From an uncultured bacterium (GTDB lineage: Bacteria > Verrucomicrobiota > Kiritimatiellia > RFP12 > UBA1067): a stretch of 64,000 bases of DNA. A model generated the notes under the pieces. That model had not been told where the DNA came from. It saw only the letters and a program-made list of their open reading frames with translations, and searched no databases. The translations under genes were made by a program, and so were the position numbers. Location of the stretch: assembly GCA_902799955.1 (NCBI GenBank), contig CADCCQ010000027.1, positions 22,813 to 86,812 on the forward strand, given 5' to 3'. Below, in pieces: positions 1 to 8,525 of this stretch. How positions within the stretch are numbered: the stretch's first letter is position 1; each line of letters starts with the position of its first letter.

Positions 1-1
1 C

Positions 2-226
2 GCGCCGACGATGGGCGGCGACGCTTGGCGCGAGGGCGTCCTGGAGGTCCACTTCGACGGGGCGCCGCCGTCGGACGCCCCGGCGCCTGGCGGCCGCGCG
101 AAGGTCGCGATTCTGCGCTTCATCAGGCCCGAGCGCCGCTTTGATTCTGTCGACGAGCTGAAGGCCGCGATGGCGGCGGACTGCGCGGCGGTGTTCGGCA
201 TTATGACGAATTGCGGAAGGCCTTGA
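2..226 (+). CDS. ribF: C-terminal end of a RibF-like riboflavin kinase/FAD synthetase (partial)
   Basis: This frame is open to the left edge of the window, so only the last 74 or so residues are present. The end carries a stretch reading LRFIRPERRFDSVDELKAAM and then a D-C-A-A segment. That resembles the closing helix of the riboflavin kinase domain of RibF, where an 'RPE-K-F-s-eeL--qI--D' pattern is typical. RibF phosphorylates riboflavin to FMN and adenylates it to FAD in the cytoplasm. The FMN-binding core and the nucleotidyltransferase domain lie outside the window, so the call rests on this short tail alone. The stop is followed by a clear promoter for the next gene, so this gene ends its own unit. 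Confidence 0.6.
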   Translation, partial: APTMGGDAWREGVLEVHFDGAPPSDAPAPGGRAKVAILRFIRPERRFDSVDELKAAMAADCAAVFGIMTNCGRP

Positions 227-241
227 AAAAGGCAAAACCCA

Positions 242-271
242 TTGACAACTGACACTGGATTATGCTATAAT
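242..271 (+). promoter_or_regulatory. Sigma-70-type promoter of the LRR protein gene
   Basis: TTGACA at 242-247 and TATAAT at 266-271 are both perfect consensus boxes, separated by 18 bases. The predicted transcription start, near 278, leaves a leader of about 37 nt before the ATG at 315. A GAAAGG purine stretch at 302-307 can serve as ribosome binding site. This is the most canonical promoter in the window. Confidence 0.8.
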
Positions 272-314
272 AAACGAAATCTTCAATGAAATAGTGAAAT
301 AGAAAGGCCATGAC

Positions 315-2639
315 ATGACCACTATCCATTCACGGAAACTTTTTCTCATGCTCGCAGCTTCGCTGGGGTTGACCTCGGCGTACGCCCTCGAAACCGAGCA
401 GTTCGTCTATTCGGTGGAGAACGGCGAGGCGAGAGTGACCGGTCTCACCGACGCCGGCAAGGCTGCGGAGATGCTATCCATACCCGAGAAGACGGTCGAC
501 GGCACCCCGGTGACCAGGATCTCCGGCTATGCGATGCGCGACGCGGCGTGCTACGGCATCACGATTCCGAATTCCGTGAGATATATCGCAGACTATACCT
601 TTTATAGGTGTCCGAATCTCATTTACCTTGAGATTCCGCCGTCGGTCACGAATGACATCCCGACCGCGTTAGTTTACGACTGTCCGAATCTCGGCGAGGT
701 CGCCTTCTGCCTCACGAACGAAACCTCCGCCGTGAAGATCGGCAACAATTGCCTGGGTGCGGTTCCGGCGCTCACGAACGTCGTGGTGCGCGGCAACGGC
801 GCGATGACGCTCGGCTATTCCGCATTCTACGAGCTGGCGTCTATCCAGATGGCCACGCTCCAGGGCGTTGTGGAAATCGAGGGCTCGAGCTCTTCGGGCA
901 CCGGCGCGTTCAACGGCTGCGCGAATCTCGAGCAGGTGACGCTGATCGACTCGCCGCTTCGGAATATTGGCGCTCGCGCCTTCCTGAACTGTGCCGCGCT
1001 CGCGTCGTTCGCGATTCCCAGCACAGTCACGAACATCGGCGACTACGCCTTCAAAGGGTGCGCGGCGCTCAAATCGGCGACGCTTTCCGAGGGGTTGCTG
1101 TCGATGGGGCTTGAAAGCTTCGCCAACTGTACGTCGCTCGGCGAGGCGACGCTGCCGGATTCGCTCCGCGAGATGGCGGGAAACTACGCCTATTCCTATG
1201 GCTATTTCGCGGGCTGCACGTCTATGACGAATCTCGTGATCGGGAGCGGGATTCCCGTAGTGAAGAAGTTCTATCTGCCGTTCGCCAGCACGAACGCCTT
1301 CACCGTGACGGTGAACGGCTCGGGCGCGACCGTGATCGACTGCAACGCCTTCAAGAGCACGAAGGTGGGGAGCGTCGTCCTGAACGGCGTCGCGAGCATC
1401 GAGGGGACATCGTCCAGCAACGACGGCGCGTTCCTCGACTGCACGTCGCTCACGGAGGTCGTCTTCGGCGACGGACTCGCCGAGATCGGCGGTCAGGCCT
1501 TTAGGAGATGCAGCGCACTCAGGTCGGTCGCGCTCCCGAACACCGTCACCAACCTCGGGTCCTACGCGTTCAGCGGCTGCGCGTCGCTGAGGACGGCGAC
1601 ACTGAACGAGGGGCTTCGCACCATCGGTTTCTACGCCTTCAACAACTGCACGTCGCTGACGGAGATGACGCTCCCTGATTCGCTCGTCGCCACCGGCAAC
1701 GAGAACGAAGGTGATGGCATTTTCGCGGGCTGCACGTCTATGACGAATCTCGTGATCGGGAGCGGAATCGCCGAAGTGACGCGGTTCTTCGTGCCGATCG
1801 CCAGCACGAACGCCTTTACCGTGACGGTGAACGGCTCGGGCGCGACCGTGATCGACTGCAACGCCTTCAAGGACACGAAGGTGGGGAGCGTCGTCCTGAA
1901 CGGCGTCGCGAGCATCGAGGGGACAATATCGAGCGGCGCCGGCGCGTTCTGCGGCTGCACGTTGCTGACCAACATCGTCCTCGGCGCGGGGCTCGTCGAG
2001 GTCGGCGGCCGGGCGTTTACGGGATGCAGAGCACTCAAGTCGGTCGCGCTCCCGAACACCGTCACCGACCTCGGGTCCTACGCGTTCAGCGGCACTACGG
2101 CGCTCACGAACATCGTCTTCCAGGGCGAGACGGCGCCCGCCCTCGGCAACTGGGCTTTTAGCGGCACCTCCGCAGTCATCACCGTGCCTTTCGACGGCAC
2201 GGGCTACGGCGTCGAGAACGGCGCGACCGGCAACTGGGCGACGATCGCCGCGGAGAAGGTTCAATACACAGGCGGCGCGGAGAGCGGATATGGCGCATGG
2301 GCCGTCTCGGCCGGGATCGCCGGGAAGGGAACTGCGGCCAAGATGGGCGGATACGGGCTGGACGACAAGGTCGCGAACGCCTTCATCTACGCCTTTGGCG
2401 ACGCGGCGACAAATGCGCCGCTGATGACGATTTCCTTTGACGAGAACGGCAAGCCCGTCATCACGACGCCGTCGCTGGTCCGCACGGAAGGCATGACGGT
2501 GAAGCTGCTTTCTTCCGTCGATATCGGTGATTGGACGTCCGCCGGGGAATTCGAGATCAAGTCCGGTTCTGGTGGCAACATTGTCGCTTTCCCGTCCGAG
2601 ACGTCGAGCCGCAAGTTCTACAAACTCGTGGCAGAGTAG
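315..2639 (+). CDS. Secreted BspA-like leucine-rich repeat (LRR_5) protein
   Basis: This 774-residue protein begins with a Sec signal peptide (about residues 1-24, ending S-A-Y-A). Most of it consists of about 23-residue repeats of the treponemal/BspA LRR type. Recognisable units carry I-P-x-x-V-T-x-I-x-x-x-A-F-x-x-C-x-x-L, for example around 'SYAFSGCASL'. Such proteins are surface-exposed and bind host or matrix molecules in known members; the ligand here is unknown. Residues from about 300 are an internal duplication with a 516-bp period. The last 100 residues form a different module: I-S-F-D-E-N-G, then a D-x-x-D-W-T-S-A-G-E segment, ending R-K-F-Y-K-L. The same module ends the twin-metzincin protein encoded at 2994-8492, which suggests a common sorting or anchoring role. 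The gene has its own promoter and is monocistronic. Confidence 0.85.
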   Translation: MTTIHSRKLFLMLAASLGLTSAYALETEQFVYSVENGEARVTGLTDAGKAAEMLSIPEKTVDGTPVTRISGYAMRDAACYGITIPNSVRYIADYTFYRCPNLIYLEIPPSVTNDIPTALVYDCPNLGEVAFCLTNETSAVKIGNNCLGAVPALTNVVVRGNGAMTLGYSAFYELASIQMATLQGVVEIEGSSSSGTGAFNGCANLEQVTLIDSPLRNIGARAFLNCAALASFAIPSTVTNIGDYAFKGCAALKSATLSEGLLSMGLESFANCTSLGEATLPDSLREMAGNYAYSYGYFAGCTSMTNLVIGSGIPVVKKFYLPFASTNAFTVTVNGSGATVIDCNAFKSTKVGSVVLNGVASIEGTSSSNDGAFLDCTSLTEVVFGDGLAEIGGQAFRRCSALRSVALPNTVTNLGSYAFSGCASLRTATLNEGLRTIGFYAFNNCTSLTEMTLPDSLVATGNENEGDGIFAGCTSMTNLVIGSGIAEVTRFFVPIASTNAFTVTVNGSGATVIDCNAFKDTKVGSVVLNGVASIEGTISSGAGAFCGCTLLTNIVLGAGLVEVGGRAFTGCRALKSVALPNTVTDLGSYAFSGTTALTNIVFQGETAPALGNWAFSGTSAVITVPFDGTGYGVENGATGNWATIAAEKVQYTGGAESGYGAWAVSAGIAGKGTAAKMGGYGLDDKVANAFIYAFGDAATNAPLMTISFDENGKPVITTPSLVRTEGMTVKLLSSVDIGDWTSAGEFEIKSGSGGNIVAFPSETSSRKFYKLVAE
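1212..2093 (+). repeat. 516-bp internal duplication inside the LRR gene
   Basis: Positions 1212-1577 recur almost unchanged at 1728-2093, an offset of 516 bases (172 residues). Long stretches are identical at the DNA level, for instance the segment coding for NAFTVTVNGSGATVIDCNAF. The duplication is in frame and adds a full block of LRRs. Identity in third codon positions suggests a recent duplication or ongoing gene conversion. Confidence 0.8.
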
Positions 2640-2689
2640 TCTGGCCTAATGCCGCGCAACACCACGATCATGATCCATGCCATTCCACT

Positions 2690-2712
2690 AAATTCTTTGA
2701 CGAATTTTTTTT
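2690..2712 (+). terminator. Probable rho-independent terminator after the LRR gene
   Basis: AAATTC (2690-2695) pairs with GAATTT (2702-2707) around a six-base loop, followed directly by a run of five more T. The stem is AT-rich and only six pairs, but the T tract and its place between the LRR stop and the tRNA promoter fit a terminator. Confidence 0.45.
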
Positions 2713-2732
2713 GATTTTGTTCTCTAGCCGTA

Positions 2733-2761
2733 TTGACTAACGGCGTTTTTTTTGGTATTAT
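2733..2761 (+). promoter_or_regulatory. Promoter of the tRNA pair
   Basis: TTGACT (2733-2738) and TATTAT (2756-2761) are 17 bases apart, with an extended -10 (TGG directly before the box). The mature tRNA-Ser begins at 2773, a normal distance from the predicted start point. Confidence 0.7.
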
Positions 2762-2772
2762 ATATGTCTGTT

Positions 2773-2864
2773 GGAGAGATGGCAGAGCCTGGTTGAATGC
2801 ACATGACTCGAAATCATGCATACCCGCAAGGGTATCGGGGGTTCGAATCCCTCTCTCTCCGCCA
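2773..2864 (+). tRNA. tRNA-Ser (anticodon CGA)
   Basis: The acceptor stem GGAGAGA pairs with the TCTCTCC ending at 2860. The anticodon stem CATGA/TCATG (2802-2806 with 2814-2818) closes a seven-base loop with anticodon CGA at 2809-2811. A long variable arm (TACCCGCAAGGGTA type) identifies a class II serine tRNA. The T-loop GTTCGAATCC is canonical, and CCA is encoded at 2862-2864. Confidence 0.95.
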
Positions 2865-2876
2865 AGGGTGTTATAT

Positions 2877-2950
2877 GCGGGCGTAATTCAATGGCAGAAT
2901 AGGAGCTTCCCAAGCTTCTTACGTGGGTTCGATTCCCATCGCCCGCTCCA
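2877..2950 (+). tRNA. tRNA-Gly (anticodon CCC)
   Basis: The acceptor stem GCGGGCG (2877-2883) pairs with CGCCCGC (2940-2946). The anticodon stem GGAGC/GCTTC closes the loop TTCCCAA with anticodon CCC at 2909-2911. The T-loop is GTTCGATTCC, the discriminator base is T2947 and CCA is encoded at 2948-2950. It lies 12 bases after the tRNA-Ser and is probably co-transcribed with it. Confidence 0.95.
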
Positions 2951-2993
2951 CTTGGCATTCCCATAAATATACGGCAAGCCGCTAGTGTATAAG

Positions 2994-5900
2994 CTATAGG
3001 TCAGGTGGGGCAGTGAAGGAAATGCCGATGCGGTAGAAACGCCGGGCGCCGTCGCGCTGCTTGACGGCCGTTGGCCCGTCCATTGCCTCCCCGGCCGATG
3101 GCCAGTTCGATAGGTCGTCGGTCGAGTAGAGCGTGAACACCGTCTTGACCGTCGTCACGTCGGGCGCGTTCAAAAGGGCGTCGGCCACCGACACCACCAC
3201 GCGCCCTTGCTCGTCGAAGCTGATTGTCGCCCGTACCTTCGCGTTGGGGTCGTATGTGCTCATTCCCAGCAGGTAGTTGATCCAGTTCGCGTATTCGTTC
3301 TCGCCGTTCTCGGAAAGGAAGTCCTGCCACGTCGCGCCGGGGTTGTTCTCCTCGTACATCCAGAAGTTCTGCTCGTCGAGCCAGTCGTCGAGCGCGGCGT
3401 CGTGCGTGATGTATGCCTCGGTTCCGGGTACGTCGAAGCGGTCTTTGGGCTTTACGATCAGTCCATTGGCGGTCTTGCAGAGTTCCCAGTTCGCGGCAAG
3501 CGCGGCGTTTGCGAAAGCGAAGGTGCCAGCAGGGGCCGGACTTCCGTCCGGCCACAGGACGAGCGTCTTTCCGCCGGAAGGCGAGACGCCACTGCCGAAC
3601 GCGACGCTCACGGTGCCGCTGGAGAAGGAGAAGTTCGTGAGGCATGTGAGCACGGCGTCCGCAGAATCAAAGCGAAGCGTCGCGCCGCCCGTCAGCTTGA
3701 CGCCCATCGCACCCGCGGAATGACAGCTGAGCGTCGCGTTCGCGCCTTTGACGAGCAATGTACCGGCGATCTCCACGCCGTGGTACGCGTACCATGTCGC
3801 ATTCGCGCCAATCGCCGCCACTGCGCCGGACTTCACCGTAATCGAGGCCGACTGCGTCGGTAGGTCCTGCGTCGATGCCGTCGTGCCGAACACGACGCGA
3901 CGCCCTTGCGCAACATTGCCGTTGTACCATCCGTGCTGGACGTTTATGGAACCGGTGAAGTTCGTCGCCGTGTTGAAGACGTACCACTGCATCGGCTTGT
4001 CGAGGAACGTCATCGTGCCGTTGCCCTCCAGTGCGCCGAATATGGAGTAGTTGTTCGAATAGCCGTCCTTGATCGTCAGCGCCGAATCTCCGTCCAGCAC
4101 AACCGTCCCCGCGAACGTCGCGTTGTTGTTCTTGAGATACGGTATCTTGCAGTTGGTGAACTGCACCTTGGACTGGGCGTTGCCGTATTTCTCCGCCTGG
4201 AAGTCCTTCGCGACGTTCTCGTTGTTGAAGTTCCTGAACGCGACAGTTCCACTCCATGTCTCGCTGGTCAGTCCGTATCCCTTCGTCGGAAGCGTCGCGT
4301 CGCAGACCAGCGTTCCCTCGCCCGTGATCGTCTCGATGACTGAAGCGACATCCGAAAGGTTGGTGCTTGTCCCGTAGGGTATGTTGAGCACCGTCGAAAC
4401 GGCATCGGCCAGGACAAGATCCTTCAGCCACACCGCGTCGTCGGCCTCCGGCGCGCCGTCCTTGTAGTCCCTTGGATTGTTCATCGCAAAGCGCTGCGAG
4501 AAGACGAACACGACCTCGTGGGTTCCATCGGGGATGTCCACGTGCGCATCCGTCCAGCTGTTCGTACACTCCGTCTGCGCAAGGACGGGCGAATCGTCCA
4601 GGAGAACGTCGAAATGCGAATAGTTGTTGCCCGCGACGCTCGCGCCGCCGAAGTACGACTTGTGCTTGAAGCGCAGCGTCTTCGGACCCGTGATTGTCGC
4701 CCTGAGCGGAGTCGTGCACTGATACGTGTAAGTGGTCTGATTGAAGCTGCGGAGAACGCCGTTGCCGTCGGCAGACCACGGGTAGCGCACGCTCGTCTGC
4801 AACGTGGCACCATCCAGCGCCATGCCGTCAAGGGCAACGGCCGCGCCGTCCCGCCACTTGGCCACTTCGCCGCATGTCTCCCTCAAGACTCTGGCGTTGT
4901 CGTTGGTCGCGTCGCCAAGCGTAAAGCCGAACTCACTGGACGAGGTCGAGAAATACCAGGAGGCGTCGTTGTCCCCGCCGTATGCCATGATCGTGTGGCG
5001 CGTCACATTGCCATCCCTGAAGTAGTAGCCTCTTCCATACGGGAACGGGGAATTGATAATGCTCTGAGCCCGTGCGTGTCCGCACCCCATGTTGTGCGCG
5101 TTCTCGTGGATCATTGTATGCTGCTTGCCGGTGTCTACCGCCCGGATGCTGCACACGCTGAACGCGCATTCATGCTGGCTGGCCACATCGTTTGGCGAGT
5201 TGAGCGGTGAGCTGTTGCCCAGCGTGTTGCCGGACACGTCCACCAGCAGCGTCACCGTGTCCGCGCCATACAGCTCTCGCGCGGCGCGCAGGCTCACCGC
5301 CGCCCCCGCGCCCGCCGCGATCAAGGCAGGCGCCGTGTCAATGTTGTCGTACACGCCATCCACCTTGCACACGCCCGCGAGGCGGTACGAGTAGTACCTG
5401 TCCAGCCTGTTGGTGACGAGCACGTCGTTCATCTTGCCGATCTGCGTCTGGGCAAACGCCTCGAGCGTCAGGCCCTTGTTGGACACATACGCCTGCGCCC
5501 CGTTGTCGAACGCGACGAGGACATCGACCGTCGGCTTCTCACCCGCGGCGACGACCTTTGCGTAGAGCGTGCCGTTTTCTTCTTCCACGGTCCATGCAAG
5601 GCCGCTGGCGAGCGCGGGCATGCCGTCCGTTTTGACGCCCGCGACGCCGGAGAGTCCGCCGGACGACGAAAGAACCGGATAGGAAGCGCCTTCGGATAAC
5701 GCGCCAGCGCCTTCCAGGACAAGGTTCACGCCGTCAAGTCCCACGGCGGCAGTGACGGCGAGCGGCGCGGTGGCCGTCGCCGGCAGCACAAGCGTCGCGC
5801 CGCTGTCAAGCGCCAGCGTCGGGACCTTCAGCGAACAGCCGCTTTTCACCTTCAGCGTCGCGCCGTCCGCAACGATCCAGCCGAGACCGTAAACCGTCGA

Positions 5901-8492
5901 GCCAGACGAAAAACCAACCTCAAGCGAACCTCCCTCGATGTCGGTGACGCCGGAATGTTTCAACTCTCCGTTGGCTACAAGCGTTCCGCCGCCGCGTTTG
6001 ATGATGCCCCAACCGGAAGTGTCGCTTCTGTTGTCCGTCTGCGTGCCTAGATTGAGTGTGAGCGTCTTCCCGGCGGATACATTCACTTCTGAATCGGAAT
6101 CACGAATCAGCACATAGCCACCACCGGCGTTTTCGATTGAAGAGTCGTCGGTCACGAAGATGCCTGGGTTGCTCATCAAGTCGAATCGTTTGGCGTAGAT
6201 CGTGCCGCCATTCAGGTAGAGCGTCCGCCGCAAATGCTCCATGTCGTTGAACGTCACGGTTCCACCCTGCTCCACGGTCAGCGAGGTGTTGTTCATTTCA
6301 TAGCCAGTTCCGCCGCCCATGTTGAACACCAGCGCGCCGCCAGTGCCGACTTCGAGGCGGGTTCTGCCGATTACGCCCGCGCCGCCGTTGATCGCACCGG
6401 TAAAGACGACCGTGCCTTCGCCGACGCGGAACGTCGATGTGCCGGCGTACCAGCCGACGTTGTTGAGCTTTTCCAAGGTCTGCGTCTTGCCGACGCCGGG
6501 CGCGACGGTCAGCGTGCCGTAGGGGCCGATGTTGACCATGCCCGTGAATGTTCCGCCAGACGAATCGACTGACTGTCCGAACGGCGCATTGAACGCAAGC
6601 GCGCATCCCGTCATGTTCGTGAACGCCGTCGCGGAAAGCTGCACGGGCGCATTGAACGTCACGTCGCCCGCCGGCGCGAAGTTGGCGTCGGGGATCGTGA
6701 TCTTTGCCCCGTCGTCGCCGCCATCAAACGTGTACGCCGTCTCGCAGGCAGAAAACGCAACCGAACCGGGCGCAACCGCGCCCTTTACCGTCACGGTCGC
6801 GCACGAGACGCCGGCCAGGTCGCCAAACATTACAGCGTCGCCGTTGCCGAAAAACTCGCCGCTCCACGGACGCACGGAGCTGTCGTTTTTGAGCCAAAGG
6901 CCGTTGCCATTTGCGTCGCCCGCCCAAACGAGCCCGTCGTGCAGGGTTATGGATCGAATGGATTGCGCCTTGCCATCTACAACAGCACAAGCGGTAAGTG
7001 TTCTCGGACCGTTTACGAGGTACATGTACACGTTTGTCCAAGAGCCGCAGTGAAAGGATTCTGCCGTTGGGATGGATCCGTCAAGTGTATAGTAGATTTC
7101 GGCCTCGGGATTCTCATTCGTCAACGTTACATTGTACGACCCGTAAAAGTACGCACCGTCCGGGATGTCCTTGCCGTTGTCGTCCACGAACCGCACGTCC
7201 CAGTCGTATGGCAGGACATGCTCGCGCAGCGAGGCGATGTCGGCATGGGTGAGCGTCAGTGTCCGCCTGTTGTCGTTGACGCCCGCCACGCCCAAGGCGC
7301 AGCCATACTCAGCTGGCGAGATGTCCGGCGCGGAAAAGTATGGAGCGGGATTGTAGTAGTTGTTGTCGTCACCCGTGTATGTGTAGGCCATGACCGTGCC
7401 GCGCCTCACGTTGTTGGTGTCGGTGAAATGGTAGCCGCAGGAATCGGAATATCGTCCGGGGCCGGAATTGCTGCCTTGTCTGTTGCTGTGCCCGCAGCCC
7501 ATGTTGTGTCCCGTTTCGTGGCTCATGGTGTAGCGGCTGTGAACCGTGTTGATGTCGCACACGTTGCAGGCGTAGTTCATGCTGTTGAAGAATTCGAGGG
7601 TCTTGCCGGCATTGCCGGAATACTCGAATCCGATGCCGGAGGTGTTGCCGCTCGTGCGGTTGACGAGGAGCGTAATCGTGTCGGCGCCGCAATTGTCCCT
7701 CAGCTGCGAGAGCTTCGCGAAGCTGCCTTCGCGGGCACGCATGCTCAGCAGCAATTCATTGTTGATCGCCGACCACGTGCCGTCTATTTCCACGACTCCG
7801 GCCAGGCGATAGCAAAACTGGTCGTCGAGCTGCGAATTGGCAAGCACCGTGTTCATCTTGCCGACGGCATAGTCGGCGAAATCATCCATGTCGTCGAAAC
7901 CAAGCTCCACGCACTTCGCCTTCGCGCCCTGGTCGAAGGCGACGAGGATGTCGACGATGCTCTTCTGCGCGGCGAGTTGGAAAGGCGTGCCAGCGGCCAA
8001 ACGCAGTTTGGCCGTCGAGGCTTTTTGAGTCGTGGCGCCGATAGTTGGCGTGGGCTCGGGTAGAGGCAGACCCTCGCCGCAGGTGGCGCAGGAATCGGCG
8101 GGGGCGGAGGATGTATCGCGCACGGTGAACGACGCGTGGCCGTTCTTGATGCGGATGCCGAAGGCGCGGGCGTTGGAAAAGTCGTCGATGGAGATGCGCA
8201 TCCCGCCACCGGAGAGCGGCTTTAGGACTGCGGCGGCACCGGACGCCGCGTCGCGCGCAATGAAGGAAGGGCCTGCGATTCCGGCGGGCGGCGCGGCGGA
8301 TATCAGGAGAGAAAACGCGATGCCGTCAGGCAGCGACACGGCAACGGTGTCGCCGACCTGAATGCCTGTCGGCGCGGCGACGGCGGAGCCGTTGCCCTGC
8401 GTCAGGTCGCAGGTGAAGGACGCGGCAGATGCGCGCATCGCGATGGAGAAGGCGGCGAAAGCCGAAAGCAAGGCATGTGTTTTCATGTGCAT
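2994..8492 (-). CDS. Giant secreted protein with two reprolysin-like metzincin protease domains
   Basis: The 1832-residue product has a signal peptide (cleavage near A-S-A at about residue 23). It carries two complete metzincin zinc sites, HETGHNMGCGH at about 325-335 and HENAHNMGCGH at about 1129-1139, each followed by a Met-turn (V-M-A-Y and I-M-A-Y). This matches the M12B reprolysin-like family. Each domain opens with a similar strand (V-D-I-L-V-A-F-D and V-D-V-L-V-A-F-D), so one arose by duplication. A segment at about 435-510 with YYTLDGSIPTAES looks like a chitobiase C-terminal (CHB_HEX_C_1) domain. The parts after each protease domain are Gly/Thr-rich beta-strand repeats of autotransporter-associated type. 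The last 90 residues match the C-terminal module of the LRR protein (315-2639). A second ATG at 8486-8484 could be the true start: a TATACT box lies 6 nt before it, which would give a leaderless mRNA. The gene lies 33 bases downstream of the beta-helix gene on the same strand. Confidence 0.85.
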   Translation of the reverse strand: MHMKTHALLSAFAAFSIAMRASAASFTCDLTQGNGSAVAAPTGIQVGDTVAVSLPDGIAFSLLISAAPPAGIAGPSFIARDAASGAAAVLKPLSGGGMRISIDDFSNARAFGIRIKNGHASFTVRDTSSAPADSCATCGEGLPLPEPTPTIGATTQKASTAKLRLAAGTPFQLAAQKSIVDILVAFDQGAKAKCVELGFDDMDDFADYAVGKMNTVLANSQLDDQFCYRLAGVVEIDGTWSAINNELLLSMRAREGSFAKLSQLRDNCGADTITLLVNRTSGNTSGIGFEYSGNAGKTLEFFNSMNYACNVCDINTVHSRYTMSHETGHNMGCGHSNRQGSNSGPGRYSDSCGYHFTDTNNVRRGTVMAYTYTGDDNNYYNPAPYFSAPDISPAEYGCALGVAGVNDNRRTLTLTHADIASLREHVLPYDWDVRFVDDNGKDIPDGAYFYGSYNVTLTNENPEAEIYYTLDGSIPTAESFHCGSWTNVYMYLVNGPRTLTACAVVDGKAQSIRSITLHDGLVWAGDANGNGLWLKNDSSVRPWSGEFFGNGDAVMFGDLAGVSCATVTVKGAVAPGSVAFSACETAYTFDGGDDGAKITIPDANFAPAGDVTFNAPVQLSATAFTNMTGCALAFNAPFGQSVDSSGGTFTGMVNIGPYGTLTVAPGVGKTQTLEKLNNVGWYAGTSTFRVGEGTVVFTGAINGGAGVIGRTRLEVGTGGALVFNMGGGTGYEMNNTSLTVEQGGTVTFNDMEHLRRTLYLNGGTIYAKRFDLMSNPGIFVTDDSSIENAGGGYVLIRDSDSEVNVSAGKTLTLNLGTQTDNRSDTSGWGIIKRGGGTLVANGELKHSGVTDIEGGSLEVGFSSGSTVYGLGWIVADGATLKVKSGCSLKVPTLALDSGATLVLPATATAPLAVTAAVGLDGVNLVLEGAGALSEGASYPVLSSSGGLSGVAGVKTDGMPALASGLAWTVEEENGTLYAKVVAAGEKPTVDVLVAFDNGAQAYVSNKGLTLEAFAQTQIGKMNDVLVTNRLDRYYSYRLAGVCKVDGVYDNIDTAPALIAAGAGAAVSLRAARELYGADTVTLLVDVSGNTLGNSSPLNSPNDVASQHECAFSVCSIRAVDTGKQHTMIHENAHNMGCGHARAQSIINSPFPYGRGYYFRDGNVTRHTIMAYGGDNDASWYFSTSSSEFGFTLGDATNDNARVLRETCGEVAKWRDGAAVALDGMALDGATLQTSVRYPWSADGNGVLRSFNQTTYTYQCTTPLRATITGPKTLRFKHKSYFGGASVAGNNYSHFDVLLDDSPVLAQTECTNSWTDAHVDIPDGTHEVVFVFSQRFAMNNPRDYKDGAPEADDAVWLKDLVLADAVSTVLNIPYGTSTNLSDVASVIETITGEGTLVCDATLPTKGYGLTSETWSGTVAFRNFNNENVAKDFQAEKYGNAQSKVQFTNCKIPYLKNNNATFAGTVVLDGDSALTIKDGYSNNYSIFGALEGNGTMTFLDKPMQWYVFNTATNFTGSINVQHGWYNGNVAQGRRVVFGTTASTQDLPTQSASITVKSGAVAAIGANATWYAYHGVEIAGTLLVKGANATLSCHSAGAMGVKLTGGATLRFDSADAVLTCLTNFSFSSGTVSVAFGSGVSPSGGKTLVLWPDGSPAPAGTFAFANAALAANWELCKTANGLIVKPKDRFDVPGTEAYITHDAALDDWLDEQNFWMYEENNPGATWQDFLSENGENEYANWINYLLGMSTYDPNAKVRATISFDEQGRVVVSVADALLNAPDVTTVKTVFTLYSTDDLSNWPSAGEAMDGPTAVKQRDGARRFYRIGISFTAPPDL

Positions 8493-8525
8493 AGTATATC
8501 AAAATACGGAGGTTGAGAGAAGCCG

